A stretch of DNA of 47,193 nucleotides, taken from an uncultured Alphaproteobacteria bacterium. GTDB lineage: Bacteria; Pseudomonadota; Alphaproteobacteria; Thalassobaculales; Thalassobaculaceae. Within the stretch, counting starts at the first letter, position 1. Each line of letters begins with the position of its first letter. Location: positions 1-47,193 of the forward strand of contig CACOPQ010000014.1 of assembly GCA_902629125.1 (NCBI GenBank), in the 5' to 3' direction. Below the pieces are notes generated by a model. That model saw only the letters and a list, made by a program, of their open reading frames with translations, ran no database searches and was not told the origin of the DNA. This document shows positions 36,387-44,425 of this stretch, piece after piece. A program made the position numbers and the translations under genes.

Positions 36387-36650
36387 TCAATCGTCTAAAC
36401 CAAGAAGGGCATCCAATTTCCCATTTTGATCTAGGGCTACTAACTCATCGGATCCACCAATCCCTTTACCATCAATAAAAATCTGCGGCACGGTATATCT
36501 ACCATCAGATCGGCTAAGCATTTCACTTTTTAGGTTTGGATTGTCGCTGACTTCTATTTCTTTATAGTCAACTCCCTTGTGTTCCAATAATCGTTTTGCC
36601 CGGTAACAGAACGGACACCACAATGAGCTGTAAATCTCTACTATCGCCAC
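36387..36650 (-). CDS. grxC: Glutaredoxin 3 family protein
   Basis: An 87-residue dithiol glutaredoxin that uses glutathione to reduce disulfides. The active site is CPFC (SLWCPFCYRAKRLL), a variant of the common CPYC; TVPQIFIDGKGIGGSDELV carries the cis-proline and GSH-binding GG. A GTG at 36650 is the likely start, since GGAG lies six bases ahead; the frame can be extended to a GTG at 36662 without a ribosome site. It is co-transcribed with the Nit2-like hydrolase. Confidence 0.93.
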   Translation of the reverse strand: MAIVEIYSSLWCPFCYRAKRLLEHKGVDYKEIEVSDNPNLKSEMLSRSDGRYTVPQIFIDGKGIGGSDELVALDQNGKLDALLGLDD

Positions 36651-36723
36651 TGTATACTCCACCAGAAACGTGTACGTTATTTAGTATAAATAGCTTTTTA
36701 CGACAAATGAACAATCTCTTCGC

Positions 36724-37863
36724 TCATTTTAGCCAATCTGATAATACTTCTTGGTTATGTTCACCAAGTAATGGCGCTCCCTTCCTTATACTGGCTGGGG
36801 TCTTTGAGAGCTTTACCGGTACCCCGATAGTTTTTGTTGTTCCAAGTTTAGAATGCTGAGTTTCTACTACCATTTCTCTGTGCAATGTTTGAGGATCATT
36901 AAAAACTTCGACGTGGTTCATCACTGGACCGGCCGGTATTCCTTCGGCTTCAAAAGCTTCACACAATTCCTCGGTTGTGCTTAAAATAAAAAATTTCTCT
37001 AATTCCTCTACCAATTGCTTATTATTTTCAACGCGATCCGCTTTAGACGTAAATCTTTCATCACTGAGGAGATGTTCACAACCTAATATTTTGCAGGTAC
37101 CCCTCCAAAAACTGTCCTGGGCTCCGCCAATCGTCATATAACCATTTGAAGTTGTGAACAATTGGTACGGTGCACTTCCACGGTGGGCTTGGCCAAGCCT
37201 CTCAGGCACTTGCCCTGTAGCAAATACATTGGCTGCTTCATACACACCTAGGGAAATACCTGCTTCAAACAGACTAGTATCGACATGCTGTCCCAAGCCC
37301 GTTTGGTCTCTCGCTACGAGAGCCATCAAAATTCCAATAGCACCATTCATACCACCACAAACATCGGAGACAGGCATCGGAATTCTATAGGGAGGACCGT
37401 CTGAAGGACCATTAATGGACATGAGCCCAGACATTCCACAAGCAATTAAGTCAAAGCCACCACGTGGGGAGTAAGGACCAGTTTGGCCAAAACCTGATAT
37501 CGAGCAATAAATCAATTTTGAGTTGATAGCAGATATTGTTTCGTAATCAATGCCTAATCGTTTAGCGGTTCCTGGCTTAAAGTTTTCAATGAGGACGTCT
37601 GCTACCTCTATCATTTTAAGAACTGTTTTATGATCTTCGGCGTTCTTTAGATCCATAACCATGGATCTTTTATTTCTATTCCAGAGCATGAAAGGTGCAC
37701 TCTCTCCATCTTGGAAAGGGGGTGTTTTCCGCAGCTGGTCTCCACCATTTGGGCTTTCAATCTTAACAACATCTGCACCGTGATCAGCCAATATCATTGC
37801 ACAATACGGCCCAGACAAATGACTGGTTAAATCAAGTACTTTTATATGCGATAATGACGTCAT
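36724..37863 (-). CDS. CaiB/BaiF family III CoA-transferase
   Basis: A 379-residue family III CoA-transferase with IKVLDLTSHLSGPYCAMILADHG at the N-terminus, IENFKPGTAKRLGIDYE, GGFDLIACGMSGLMS and the catalytic aspartate D167 in PVSDVCGG. It shares only the family motifs with the paralogue at 5548-6714. It is 20 bases downstream of a 3-hydroxyisobutyrate dehydrogenase-type gene, and the two are probably one transcript. Substrate unknown. Confidence 0.92.
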   Translation of the reverse strand: MTSLSHIKVLDLTSHLSGPYCAMILADHGADVVKIESPNGGDQLRKTPPFQDGESAPFMLWNRNKRSMVMDLKNAEDHKTVLKMIEVADVLIENFKPGTAKRLGIDYETISAINSKLIYCSISGFGQTGPYSPRGGFDLIACGMSGLMSINGPSDGPPYRIPMPVSDVCGGMNGAIGILMALVARDQTGLGQHVDTSLFEAGISLGVYEAANVFATGQVPERLGQAHRGSAPYQLFTTSNGYMTIGGAQDSFWRGTCKILGCEHLLSDERFTSKADRVENNKQLVEELEKFFILSTTEELCEAFEAEGIPAGPVMNHVEVFNDPQTLHREMVVETQHSKLGTTKTIGVPVKLSKTPASIRKGAPLLGEHNQEVLSDWLK

Positions 37864-37883
37864 TTTTTTACCTGAATAATTTT

Positions 37884-38774
37884 CTACTTGGACTGTGGCT
37901 TAATTACTTTGATTATGCTAGAAGTATCTAAATCTCCAAAACCACTGTCAATAAGTTGTTGAAACGCTGCAGTAGCTGCAGCCCCCAGCGGCGTAGACGT
38001 TTTTGCATCTTGAGCCGCAGCTTGTGATAATCGCAAATCTTTCAACATTAGTTTCGCCATAAAGCCGGGTTTAAAATTATTATTAGCCGGCGAAGTACTG
38101 CATACATCAGGCATGGGATTAGAAGTATCAAAAACGTATGATCTACCAGTTGATGTGGAAATAACTTCATACAAAATGTCCGGGGACACACCCAAACGTT
38201 CCCCCATTGTCATAGCTTCTGCAGCTGCGAGTGCATTAATTCCAGCTAGCATATTATTACAGATTTTGGTTGCTTGCCCAAGCCCTCCAGAACCACAATG
38301 TACAATGTTTTTCCCCATACCTTGCAATATTGGCTTGGCCTTTTCAAAGCTATCTTTGTCTCCCCCGCACATAAAGGTGAGCGTGCCAGCATCTGCGCCA
38401 ATGACACCACCCGAAACTGGTGCATCTATCATATTAAAGCCCGCTAATTTTGCAGCCTCGTGAACCGCTTGCGCTGATCCAACATCTATTGTTGAGGAAT
38501 CTATCATCACGGTGCCAGGAGCTGCTGCTGCTAAGATACCATCGTCGAGAAAAACCTCTCTGACATTTGAGCCCACTGGAACCATTGTCACTACAAAATC
38601 AACTTCACTGGAAGCCTCTTTGACAGATTTTGTTGCCGCAGCTCCTGCTTGCACTGCAAAATTCACAGCTTCTTCTGAAAGGTCATACACTTTTAGGGAG
38701 TGGCCAGCCTTAATAAGATTACGCACCATTGGCCCACCCATATTCCCCAGACCAATAAAACCAACTTTCGCCAT
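37884..38774 (-). CDS. 3-hydroxyisobutyrate dehydrogenase-type beta-hydroxyacid dehydrogenase
   Basis: A 296-residue NAD-dependent dehydrogenase with the Rossmann motif GFIGLGNMGGPMVRNL, the substrate-binding DAPVSGGVIGADAGTLTFMCGG (about 115-136) and the catalytic lysine in GQATKICNNMLAG (about 170). AGGAG precedes the ATG. Highest resemblance is to MmsB of valine breakdown, but tartronate semialdehyde reductases share these motifs; the GLGQATKICNN pattern favours MmsB. It pairs with a downstream CoA-transferase gene. Confidence 0.88.
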   Translation of the reverse strand: MAKVGFIGLGNMGGPMVRNLIKAGHSLKVYDLSEEAVNFAVQAGAAATKSVKEASSEVDFVVTMVPVGSNVREVFLDDGILAAAAPGTVMIDSSTIDVGSAQAVHEAAKLAGFNMIDAPVSGGVIGADAGTLTFMCGGDKDSFEKAKPILQGMGKNIVHCGSGGLGQATKICNNMLAGINALAAAEAMTMGERLGVSPDILYEVISTSTGRSYVFDTSNPMPDVCSTSPANNNFKPGFMAKLMLKDLRLSQAAAQDAKTSTPLGAAATAAFQQLIDSGFGDLDTSSIIKVIKPQSK

Positions 38775-38860
38775 AATGTTCTCCTAATTAAAATCTAACA
38801 CATGTTCAACACGTTATCCCATCGCAGATCACTTTAATTCTAAAAACCATAAAGACACAA

Positions 38861-39136
38861 TTATACCGTCAAAGTGTTCTTGCAACAGGTTATATCCGAA
38901 GCACACTGATGGTTAAAGCATCTATATTTTTCCCTAAGCCTATATGCGTCAGAAGCTTGTGGCAAAGCGACGAAGCCTCGTAGGGGATATCCACTTATTC
39001 TTACACTTTGCTCTGCCAACCAAACAAAGTTATAACCTGCACCGCATCCAACTTTAAGAAATTTCAATCTTCTGCAGTTATCTTCAGTAAATCCTTTAGC
39101 TCTGATATTATAAGAAACGGACCCTTCAATAGCCAT
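38861..39136 (-). CDS. Doubtful short ORF in a 472-base gap
   Basis: The stretch 38775-39246 lacks a sure gene. This minus-strand frame could encode 91 residues with six cysteines (LKVGCGAGYNF, RCFNHQCASDITCC). No good ribosome site precedes its ATG, no family is recognised, and an opposite-strand frame at 39008-39256 overlaps it. It may be a small real gene, a remnant, or chance. I see no RNA gene or strong hairpin in this gap. Confidence 0.2.
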   Translation of the reverse strand: MAIEGSVSYNIRAKGFTEDNCRRLKFLKVGCGAGYNFVWLAEQSVRISGYPLRGFVALPQASDAYRLREKYRCFNHQCASDITCCKNTLTV

Positions 39137-39246
39137 AGACGGAGTTGTATTGTATGCCCTCGCTTTATCGGGTTAACAAAATATATATCCTACACTCGCT
39201 CCATTGAGCTTCTTCTTAAATTGTCTGCATTATCAACAACTATTTT

Positions 39247-39609
39247 TTACGCATGATTTGTAGAGATGGTACCGTCATCTAACCACATAATTATCGTCAT
39301 TTTCTGCTGATCTAAATAATTTTGGTAACTTACCATTTTATTTTGATCCACTATGTGGATAAATTTTTTACCGGCACTATCAACTAGACAGCATCTATAG
39401 CCAAATTTCTTTAAACGACTATTCAAAGATGGGGTAGCATAGTATCCCCAGTCTTTTCTACATATATCAACCTCTTTACCTCCTTCTGCAACCAAAGTGA
39501 CCTGCTCGTCTGCTTCAAGCATCAAATTCATTACATGCGATAGTTCGAAAGTTTGCCCTGCATTATTTACTTCAAATTTTCTAATTGGTTTTATTGTTTT
39601 AAAGTTCAT
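39247..39609 (-). CDS. Unknown 120-residue protein coupled to a sugar cytidylyltransferase
   Basis: A small protein that I cannot assign. It begins MNFKTIKPIRKFEV and contains LSHVMNLMLEADEQVTLV, DICRKDWGYYATPSLNSRLK and a C-terminal MTIIMWLDDG strand; mixed alpha/beta, no membrane helix or signal peptide. Its ATG overlaps the stop of the cytidylyltransferase gene as ATGA, so translation is coupled and a real product is likely. It is the last gene of a three-gene set with a sugar epimerase. A role in the same nucleotide-sugar or glycan pathway is inferred from position only. Confidence 0.75.
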   Translation of the reverse strand: MNFKTIKPIRKFEVNNAGQTFELSHVMNLMLEADEQVTLVAEGGKEVDICRKDWGYYATPSLNSRLKKFGYRCCLVDSAGKKFIHIVDQNKMVSYQNYLDQQKMTIIMWLDDGTISTNHA

Positions 39610-40292
39610 TCAATACTACTCCAGAGTAAGGATTTTTCGGCAGCCATCTCGAAATTTATGAGGCATCCAAGTTCCTTAAAAAGCCAATTAATGCGTTCTA
39701 GGTCCTCTTTGGTATCCACTGCCAGCCTCACCTTTCTTAAATCGGGACGGCCCGACTCGAAGTTTAAAATTCTGAATTTTTCAGGGTTTCTATAAAAAAA
39801 CCGAGTGATGTGCTCTCTATCACAACTATCCGCAGTTAAACCCAATATTTTTTTTAATGAGTCGGTTTTTATAATCTCGACGCTCATACCGACTGGGTAC
39901 GTCCTTGGAAAGACATTAGAAATCAAATCAAGGTTAGGGTCTCCCCACATGTCTATCCCTTTCTCGAGAAGTTCTGGATCAATAAATGGGCTATCGCCAT
40001 TTATCCTAACAAACTTATCTACCCCTAGATAACTAGCACAAGATACTGCTCTATTAAGAACGTCATGGGCAGCTCCTCTGAACACCTCTATATTTAGAGA
40101 TTGAATATACTGAGTAAGTCCATCATCCGTTCTACTATTGGAGGTTGCAACCACAATTGTTGATAAGTTCTTTACTTTTGATACGCGGTTTATGACGCGT
40201 TTAATTAGTGGTTCTCCAGCAATGTGTCTCAAGGCTTTACCCGGCAACCGGGAAGAACCCATACGCGAAAAGATGATCGCAGGCACCTTCAT
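39606..40292 (-). CDS. Cytidylyltransferase-like nucleotidyltransferase (SpsF/NeuA-type)
   Basis: A 228-residue nucleotidyltransferase with the N-terminal PAIIFSRMGSSRLPGKAL motif (nucleotide-binding SSRLPGK), RINGDSPFIDPELLEKGI for the metal aspartate, and VRLAVDTKEDLERINWLF at the end. This is the SpsF/CMP-sugar cytidylyltransferase fold, expected to form a CTP-derived activated sugar or alcohol. I chose the ATG at 40292, which overlaps the epimerase stop as ATGA; the longer frame from 40340 adds residues unlike the family. Sugar not known. Confidence 0.85.
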   Translation of the reverse strand: MKVPAIIFSRMGSSRLPGKALRHIAGEPLIKRVINRVSKVKNLSTIVVATSNSRTDDGLTQYIQSLNIEVFRGAAHDVLNRAVSCASYLGVDKFVRINGDSPFIDPELLEKGIDMWGDPNLDLISNVFPRTYPVGMSVEIIKTDSLKKILGLTADSCDREHITRFFYRNPEKFRILNFESGRPDLRKVRLAVDTKEDLERINWLFKELGCLINFEMAAEKSLLWSSIE

Positions 40293-41359
40293 GCATTTGA
40301 CCTGATAACTTTTTCCCACTCGGAAACATACCATTCGCAATATTTCTTATAACCTTTCTCTAGTGGCCATTTAGGCTTAAATCCCAGTCTATCTTCTGCC
40401 TTATCCATCTTGAGAGTTCCTCTTGTAGGCTTATCTTCTGCCTTCGGGCGGTATTCAAAAGTAACGTTGGGAATAATTTCCTTAATGGTATTTGCCAAAT
40501 CCAATATGCTCCTTGCGTTACCATAAGTTAGATTGAAAGTGTCCGAAGCAGTTGGCCCACCATGTAAGGCTAGTGCGCGTATCATCCCGTCTATTAGATC
40601 CTCAACATATGTGAAATCTAACCTCCCACTGCCGCCCCCTTCTAATAGTAACGGTTTACCTGTCAATGCGTTTTCAATAAAGATCTGGCTTACTCGTCTA
40701 CTTACGCATCGCTCACCGTAAAGTGCGCTGGGTCTTATGATACATGTTCCAAGACCATAAGTATGGCAGTAAGTTCGAACCAAACGCTCTCCCATATACT
40801 TGGTATTTGCATATATACCCCTGGGTCGCGGCCTTGTGGTTTCATCCACCCAAGCATCCTTAAAATCACCGTACACGGTACTCGAACTCAAAAACATCAA
40901 CGTCTTCATGTTTTTTTGATTCAATCTGCAAAGTTCAAGAACATTACGTAGAGTGGACAATTGTAAATCAAAACATTTTCCGGGATCTTTCCTTGCGTCC
41001 ACCGAACTGGCTATTGCGGCCAAGTGAACAACCCGGGTCGGCTTAAATTCATTGAATACATTTGCTATATCTGAAAAATTTCGAGCATCACAATTTCGAA
41101 ACTCGACACCACGATTGCGCATGATTTCAAAACGGCTCATCAGAAAGTGCAGGTTGAGTTCACGTTTTATTAAGTCACCCTCATCATAAAATGCATTATC
41201 AACAAGACTATTGATCATCAAATTATCCAGTACCATTACGGAAACACCGGCCTCACTAAGCCCAAGCGCTAAGTTATGGCCAATGAACCCCGCACCACCA
41301 ACTAGCAGCACCCTATCATTTTGTAGCTCACTAGCTATCTCTTCAAAATTTCTAGTCAT
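40289..41359 (-). CDS. NAD-dependent epimerase/dehydratase (extended SDR)
   Basis: A 356-residue nucleotide-sugar epimerase or dehydratase. NAD-binding GGAGFIGHNLALGL near residues 21-34, the aspartate in VMVLDNL, VVHLAAIASS, the catalytic SSSTVYG with YANTKYMGER (YxxxK), and ending GFKPKWPLEKGYKKYCEW as in GalE/WbpP relatives. It is the first gene of the ATGA-coupled set and divergent from the asparagine-synthetase-like gene. The exact substrate cannot be read. Confidence 0.9.
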   Translation of the reverse strand: MTRNFEEIASELQNDRVLLVGGAGFIGHNLALGLSEAGVSVMVLDNLMINSLVDNAFYDEGDLIKRELNLHFLMSRFEIMRNRGVEFRNCDARNFSDIANVFNEFKPTRVVHLAAIASSVDARKDPGKCFDLQLSTLRNVLELCRLNQKNMKTLMFLSSSTVYGDFKDAWVDETTRPRPRGIYANTKYMGERLVRTYCHTYGLGTCIIRPSALYGERCVSRRVSQIFIENALTGKPLLLEGGGSGRLDFTYVEDLIDGMIRALALHGGPTASDTFNLTYGNARSILDLANTIKEIIPNVTFEYRPKAEDKPTRGTLKMDKAEDRLGFKPKWPLEKGYKKYCEWYVSEWEKVIRSNA

Positions 41360-41490
41360 GATTCAGAAAGTTTACTGCCGCCAAATAATTTTGCATATGT
41401 ACAAATACTAAAGACACGCGTCACTCTAAACAATAGCAGTAGAAATTAAAAAAAACTTACACTTTTGATAAGATCGATCACGAGGCATTA

Positions 41491-41496
41491 TATAAT
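41491..41496 (+). promoter_or_regulatory. Candidate -10 element for the asparagine-synthetase-like gene
   Basis: A perfect TATAAT lies 59 bases before the ATG at 41555, within an A+T-rich divergent region. TTGATA (41465-41470) is upstream but at a too-long 20-base spacing. A start near 41503 would exclude the upstream TTG at 41465 as start codon. Confidence 0.35.
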
Positions 41497-41554
41497 AAAC
41501 AGTACAACATTAAGAAAATTTTCAATACTGTGGACTTTTAGGTCGGGACGTAAT

Positions 41555-43384
41555 ATGAGCCATATCGCTGGACTTATAACAAAAAAAAATGAAGGGTTCC
41601 CATTCCTGGATGTTGCTAAGATTAAGCTTCTTCTGGGGACAAAGCGAATTGTGAAGGATGGCTTTTTTTTTATGGAAAGCCAACAAGCATTTGCTAAATT
41701 TGGTTCAATACAAATAGTTATGGATTGTTCAATCTTTAACGCAGACGATTTTCCTGCTCCTCACAAGAAAACTACCGACGCACAGCGTGTTCTTCTGTCA
41801 ATCAGCAAGTTTGGAATAGTACGAACACTAGCAAAAATAAACGGTCGCTTTTGTCTCGCCGCTTTTGACACTAAAACAAATACCGCATATCTAGCCCGTG
41901 ATCGTTTTGGTGTATCAACGCTGTTCTATACTTGCTTTGACGGACTTATAGCTTTCTCTTCACGGGCCAAAGGCCTTCTTGCACTTGCTGGTGTTTCCAA
42001 TGAGTTAGATAATAGTTTTTTAAAAGCAGCAGCTGCCACGAACTATCGTTTTTTGGACACAAATAATTCGCTCTCACCATTTAGGGATATCAAACAGGTT
42101 CCCCCAGGCGCGATTATCCGTTTCGATGATAAAAAAATGCAGACCGAACGATTTGCATCATTAACAGTCGATAGAATTGAAAGAAGCAACAAACCTACCA
42201 GGGAAGAATATATCCACCTATACAATAAAGCTGTAAGCAAACGCCTTCGGGTTGCAAAAAATCCAATTTTTTCTTTATCTGGAGGTTTAGATAGCTCATC
42301 TGTTGTATCTATGGCGCATCAAATAACTAGAGAAAAACAAGCCGCTATATCTACGGTTCATCCAAATAAGTTGTATGATGAACAGAAAGAAATACATGAT
42401 GTTATAAAAGCGGGAAAAGTAAATTGGAACTCCGTCACAATTACTAATCCAAATATTTTTGAGAAACTTACAAAAATCTATGGCTCCCATGATTATCCCC
42501 TACCAACAGTAACTTGGCTTAACCACTTAATGCTTGTCGAAGAGGCAGCAAGATTAGGCTACACAGATTTATTTACGGGACTTGGTGGGGACGAATTGCA
42601 TGCAGGGGAATACGATTACTTTTTCTATTTCTTTGCAGATCTTAAAAAAATGGGGAAAACGGATTTACTCGACAAAGAAATAGAGGCCTGGGTAAAAAAT
42701 CACGATCATCCAATTTTCAGGAAGTCTAAAAATATCGCTCTGGAACGTATGTCAGAACTCACCGACCCTTTAGTGCCCGGAAGATGTTTACCGGATGAAA
42801 AACTACTAAAACGCTATAAAAATTTGCTCTCAGCCGACTTGCAAAATTTAAATGAGCTTCTACCCAATTATTGTCCTACCTCAGACAGTTACCTTATATC
42901 ACACAGCCAGAATGAACTAATGTTTAACACAATGCCATGTTGTTTGAGGAGTGGGAGAGAGAATTGCAATTTATTTGGAATGCAGGAGTTCCATCCCTTT
43001 CTGGATAACGAACTCTTCGAATTTATGATGAGCGTTCCACCCGAACAAAAAATCAAGCACGGACTAACCAAATCCTTTGCAAGACAAAGTTATAAGCATT
43101 TAATTCCGGAGGAAACGCGGAAACGAATAACTAAAACTGGTTGGAATGCGCCGGCCCACGAATGGTTTTCAAAAAATCATAGAGATGATTTGCACGACCT
43201 AGTCGGGTCAAGACAGTTTGTTGAACGGGGAATTTATGAAATTGATTCGGTCAAGCAAATGATTTACGAACATGAGACAATAGTTTCAGAAAAGAGAGAT
43301 AGGCCTAATCACATGATGGCAATTTGGCAGATTGTTTCGCTAGAAATCTGGCTTAGAAACTTAGATATCCGGTCTAATGAATGA
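41555..43384 (+). CDS. Asparagine-synthetase-like amidotransferase lacking the glutaminase cysteine
   Basis: A 609-residue homologue of class II amidotransferase/asparagine synthetase B. The ATP-pyrophosphatase motif SLSGGLDSSSVVSMAH near residue 240 and the later LFTGLGGDELHAG are intact, so substrate adenylation is likely. The N-terminal domain keeps the fold (INGRFCLAAFDTKTNTAYLARDRFGVSTLFY) but begins MSHIAGLI where active enzymes have MCGIAG, so the nucleophilic cysteine is missing. ATG at 41555 has GGGA six bases upstream. Ammonia or another amine is presumably the donor, as in beta-lactam-synthetase relatives. It is divergent from the epimerase set. Confidence 0.85.
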   Translation: MSHIAGLITKKNEGFPFLDVAKIKLLLGTKRIVKDGFFFMESQQAFAKFGSIQIVMDCSIFNADDFPAPHKKTTDAQRVLLSISKFGIVRTLAKINGRFCLAAFDTKTNTAYLARDRFGVSTLFYTCFDGLIAFSSRAKGLLALAGVSNELDNSFLKAAAATNYRFLDTNNSLSPFRDIKQVPPGAIIRFDDKKMQTERFASLTVDRIERSNKPTREEYIHLYNKAVSKRLRVAKNPIFSLSGGLDSSSVVSMAHQITREKQAAISTVHPNKLYDEQKEIHDVIKAGKVNWNSVTITNPNIFEKLTKIYGSHDYPLPTVTWLNHLMLVEEAARLGYTDLFTGLGGDELHAGEYDYFFYFFADLKKMGKTDLLDKEIEAWVKNHDHPIFRKSKNIALERMSELTDPLVPGRCLPDEKLLKRYKNLLSADLQNLNELLPNYCPTSDSYLISHSQNELMFNTMPCCLRSGRENCNLFGMQEFHPFLDNELFEFMMSVPPEQKIKHGLTKSFARQSYKHLIPEETRKRITKTGWNAPAHEWFSKNHRDDLHDLVGSRQFVERGIYEIDSVKQMIYEHETIVSEKRDRPNHMMAIWQIVSLEIWLRNLDIRSNE

Positions 43385-43420
43385 ACCCGCGGATTCGACG
43401 ACTTTCCTATAAACTGGCAA

Positions 43421-44347
43421 CTAAATTCCTGAGGCGAGCCAAATACAAACATTAAGTTTTTGACCATCAATATGCTTGACTTGGCCCACAGTCAAATTTG
43501 CCTTAGACAACATTTCTACCATCTCCACTTCGGAGAAACCCAACCAGGAATGGCCGTATTCGTCCCGTAGTGTAGATAAATCATGTGCAGCCAAGTCAAC
43601 AATTAATAACGCCCCTTTTTTCTCTAAAACTCTTGAGGCTTCAGCGATCACTTTTTTAGGCTCATCCGCATACCTCAACAAAGAATTGATCGTGATTAAA
43701 TCAAAACTATTTTGTTTGAATGGAAGCCTATACATATCTCCAACTCGAACTTGGCAATTTTGAATACCGTCTTGATCTAAACGTGCGCGAGCGATTGAAA
43801 GCATTTCAAGAGAATTATCAATACCAGTCCCTTTTACAACAAAAGGCGCGATCGTTCTCAATATTCTTCCTGTTCCTGTTCCAAGATCAAGGAGATTTTG
43901 AATAGAGCGGCCTTGTAGCAACTCCAAGATGCATTTATCAATAACCTCGTCTGGCGGCCACATACCTCTAAGTTCTATTATTTCTTGGGAATAGGGATCC
44001 AGAAAACTCTCTGCATACCTTACACGGTCTGCCTTAACGCTGCTTAATCGTGATAAATCAAGAGCATGCACTTCATCTTCACCTGGCATGAGGTCATTTA
44101 ACATCCGAGCCAAATCCGCACCTTCCGCTTCATTGGACAGTCTATAATAAGCTCTGTTACCTTCCTTGTTACGCTGCAATAACCCCCCTTCGACAAGCAA
44201 CTTTAAATGCCGGGAAACCCTAGGCTGTGTTTGTCCCAAAATCATTACTAATTCGGTTACGGAAAGTTCTGCATGTCCGCAGAGTGCTATAATCCTGAGT
44301 CGAGTCGGTTCGGCTGCTGCTCGCAACCCTTGCAAAAGCTTTTCCAC
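43421..44347 (-). CDS. ArsR-family regulator fused to SAM-dependent methyltransferase
   Basis: A 308-residue fusion. Residues 1-72 are an ArsR winged helix (AEPTRLRIIALC, then TQPRVSRHLKLLVEGGLL and RAYYRL) without the metal-binding ELCVCDL motif. Residues 145-250 are a class I methyltransferase with motif I LLDLGTGTGRIL at 152-163, GIDNSLEML and the INSLLRYADEP region. In many alphaproteobacteria such fusions precede metF and respond to methionine-cycle metabolites; no met gene is in this window, where it converges with the amidotransferase. An inverted repeat upstream could be its own operator. Confidence 0.9.
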   Translation of the reverse strand: MEKLLQGLRAAAEPTRLRIIALCGHAELSVTELVMILGQTQPRVSRHLKLLVEGGLLQRNKEGNRAYYRLSNEAEGADLARMLNDLMPGEDEVHALDLSRLSSVKADRVRYAESFLDPYSQEIIELRGMWPPDEVIDKCILELLQGRSIQNLLDLGTGTGRILRTIAPFVVKGTGIDNSLEMLSIARARLDQDGIQNCQVRVGDMYRLPFKQNSFDLITINSLLRYADEPKKVIAEASRVLEKKGALLIVDLAAHDLSTLRDEYGHSWLGFSEVEMVEMLSKANLTVGQVKHIDGQKLNVCIWLASGI

Positions 44348-44370
44348 ACTAGCCCCAAATAGTTTTATTT

Positions 44371-44412
44371 AATCGATAGTGAATGCTGTATTGAAACAAA
44401 ATACAGCCGATT
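44371..44412. promoter_or_regulatory. Inverted repeat upstream of the ArsR-methyltransferase gene
   Basis: GCTGTATT (44385-44392) and AATACAGC (44400-44407) form an 8-bp stem around seven bases; outer arms AATCG (44371-44375) and CGATT (44408-44412) add symmetry. It lies 24 to 65 bases upstream of the regulator start and just after the stop of the metallopeptidase gene. It may be an ArsR-type operator or a weak terminator; no T-tract follows. Confidence 0.4.
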
Positions 44413-44425
44413 ACCATAGAACCAA

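Noticed and set aside
39008-39256. Plus-strand 82-codon frame in the 38.8-39.2 kb gap
   Set aside because: No ribosome site, no recognisable domain, and it opposes another equally weak frame.
41465-41554. N-terminal extension of the amidotransferase from a TTG at 41465
   Set aside because: The extension is unlike the family, overlaps the likely -10 region, and the ATG at 41555 gives the normal MxxIAG start with a ribosome site.
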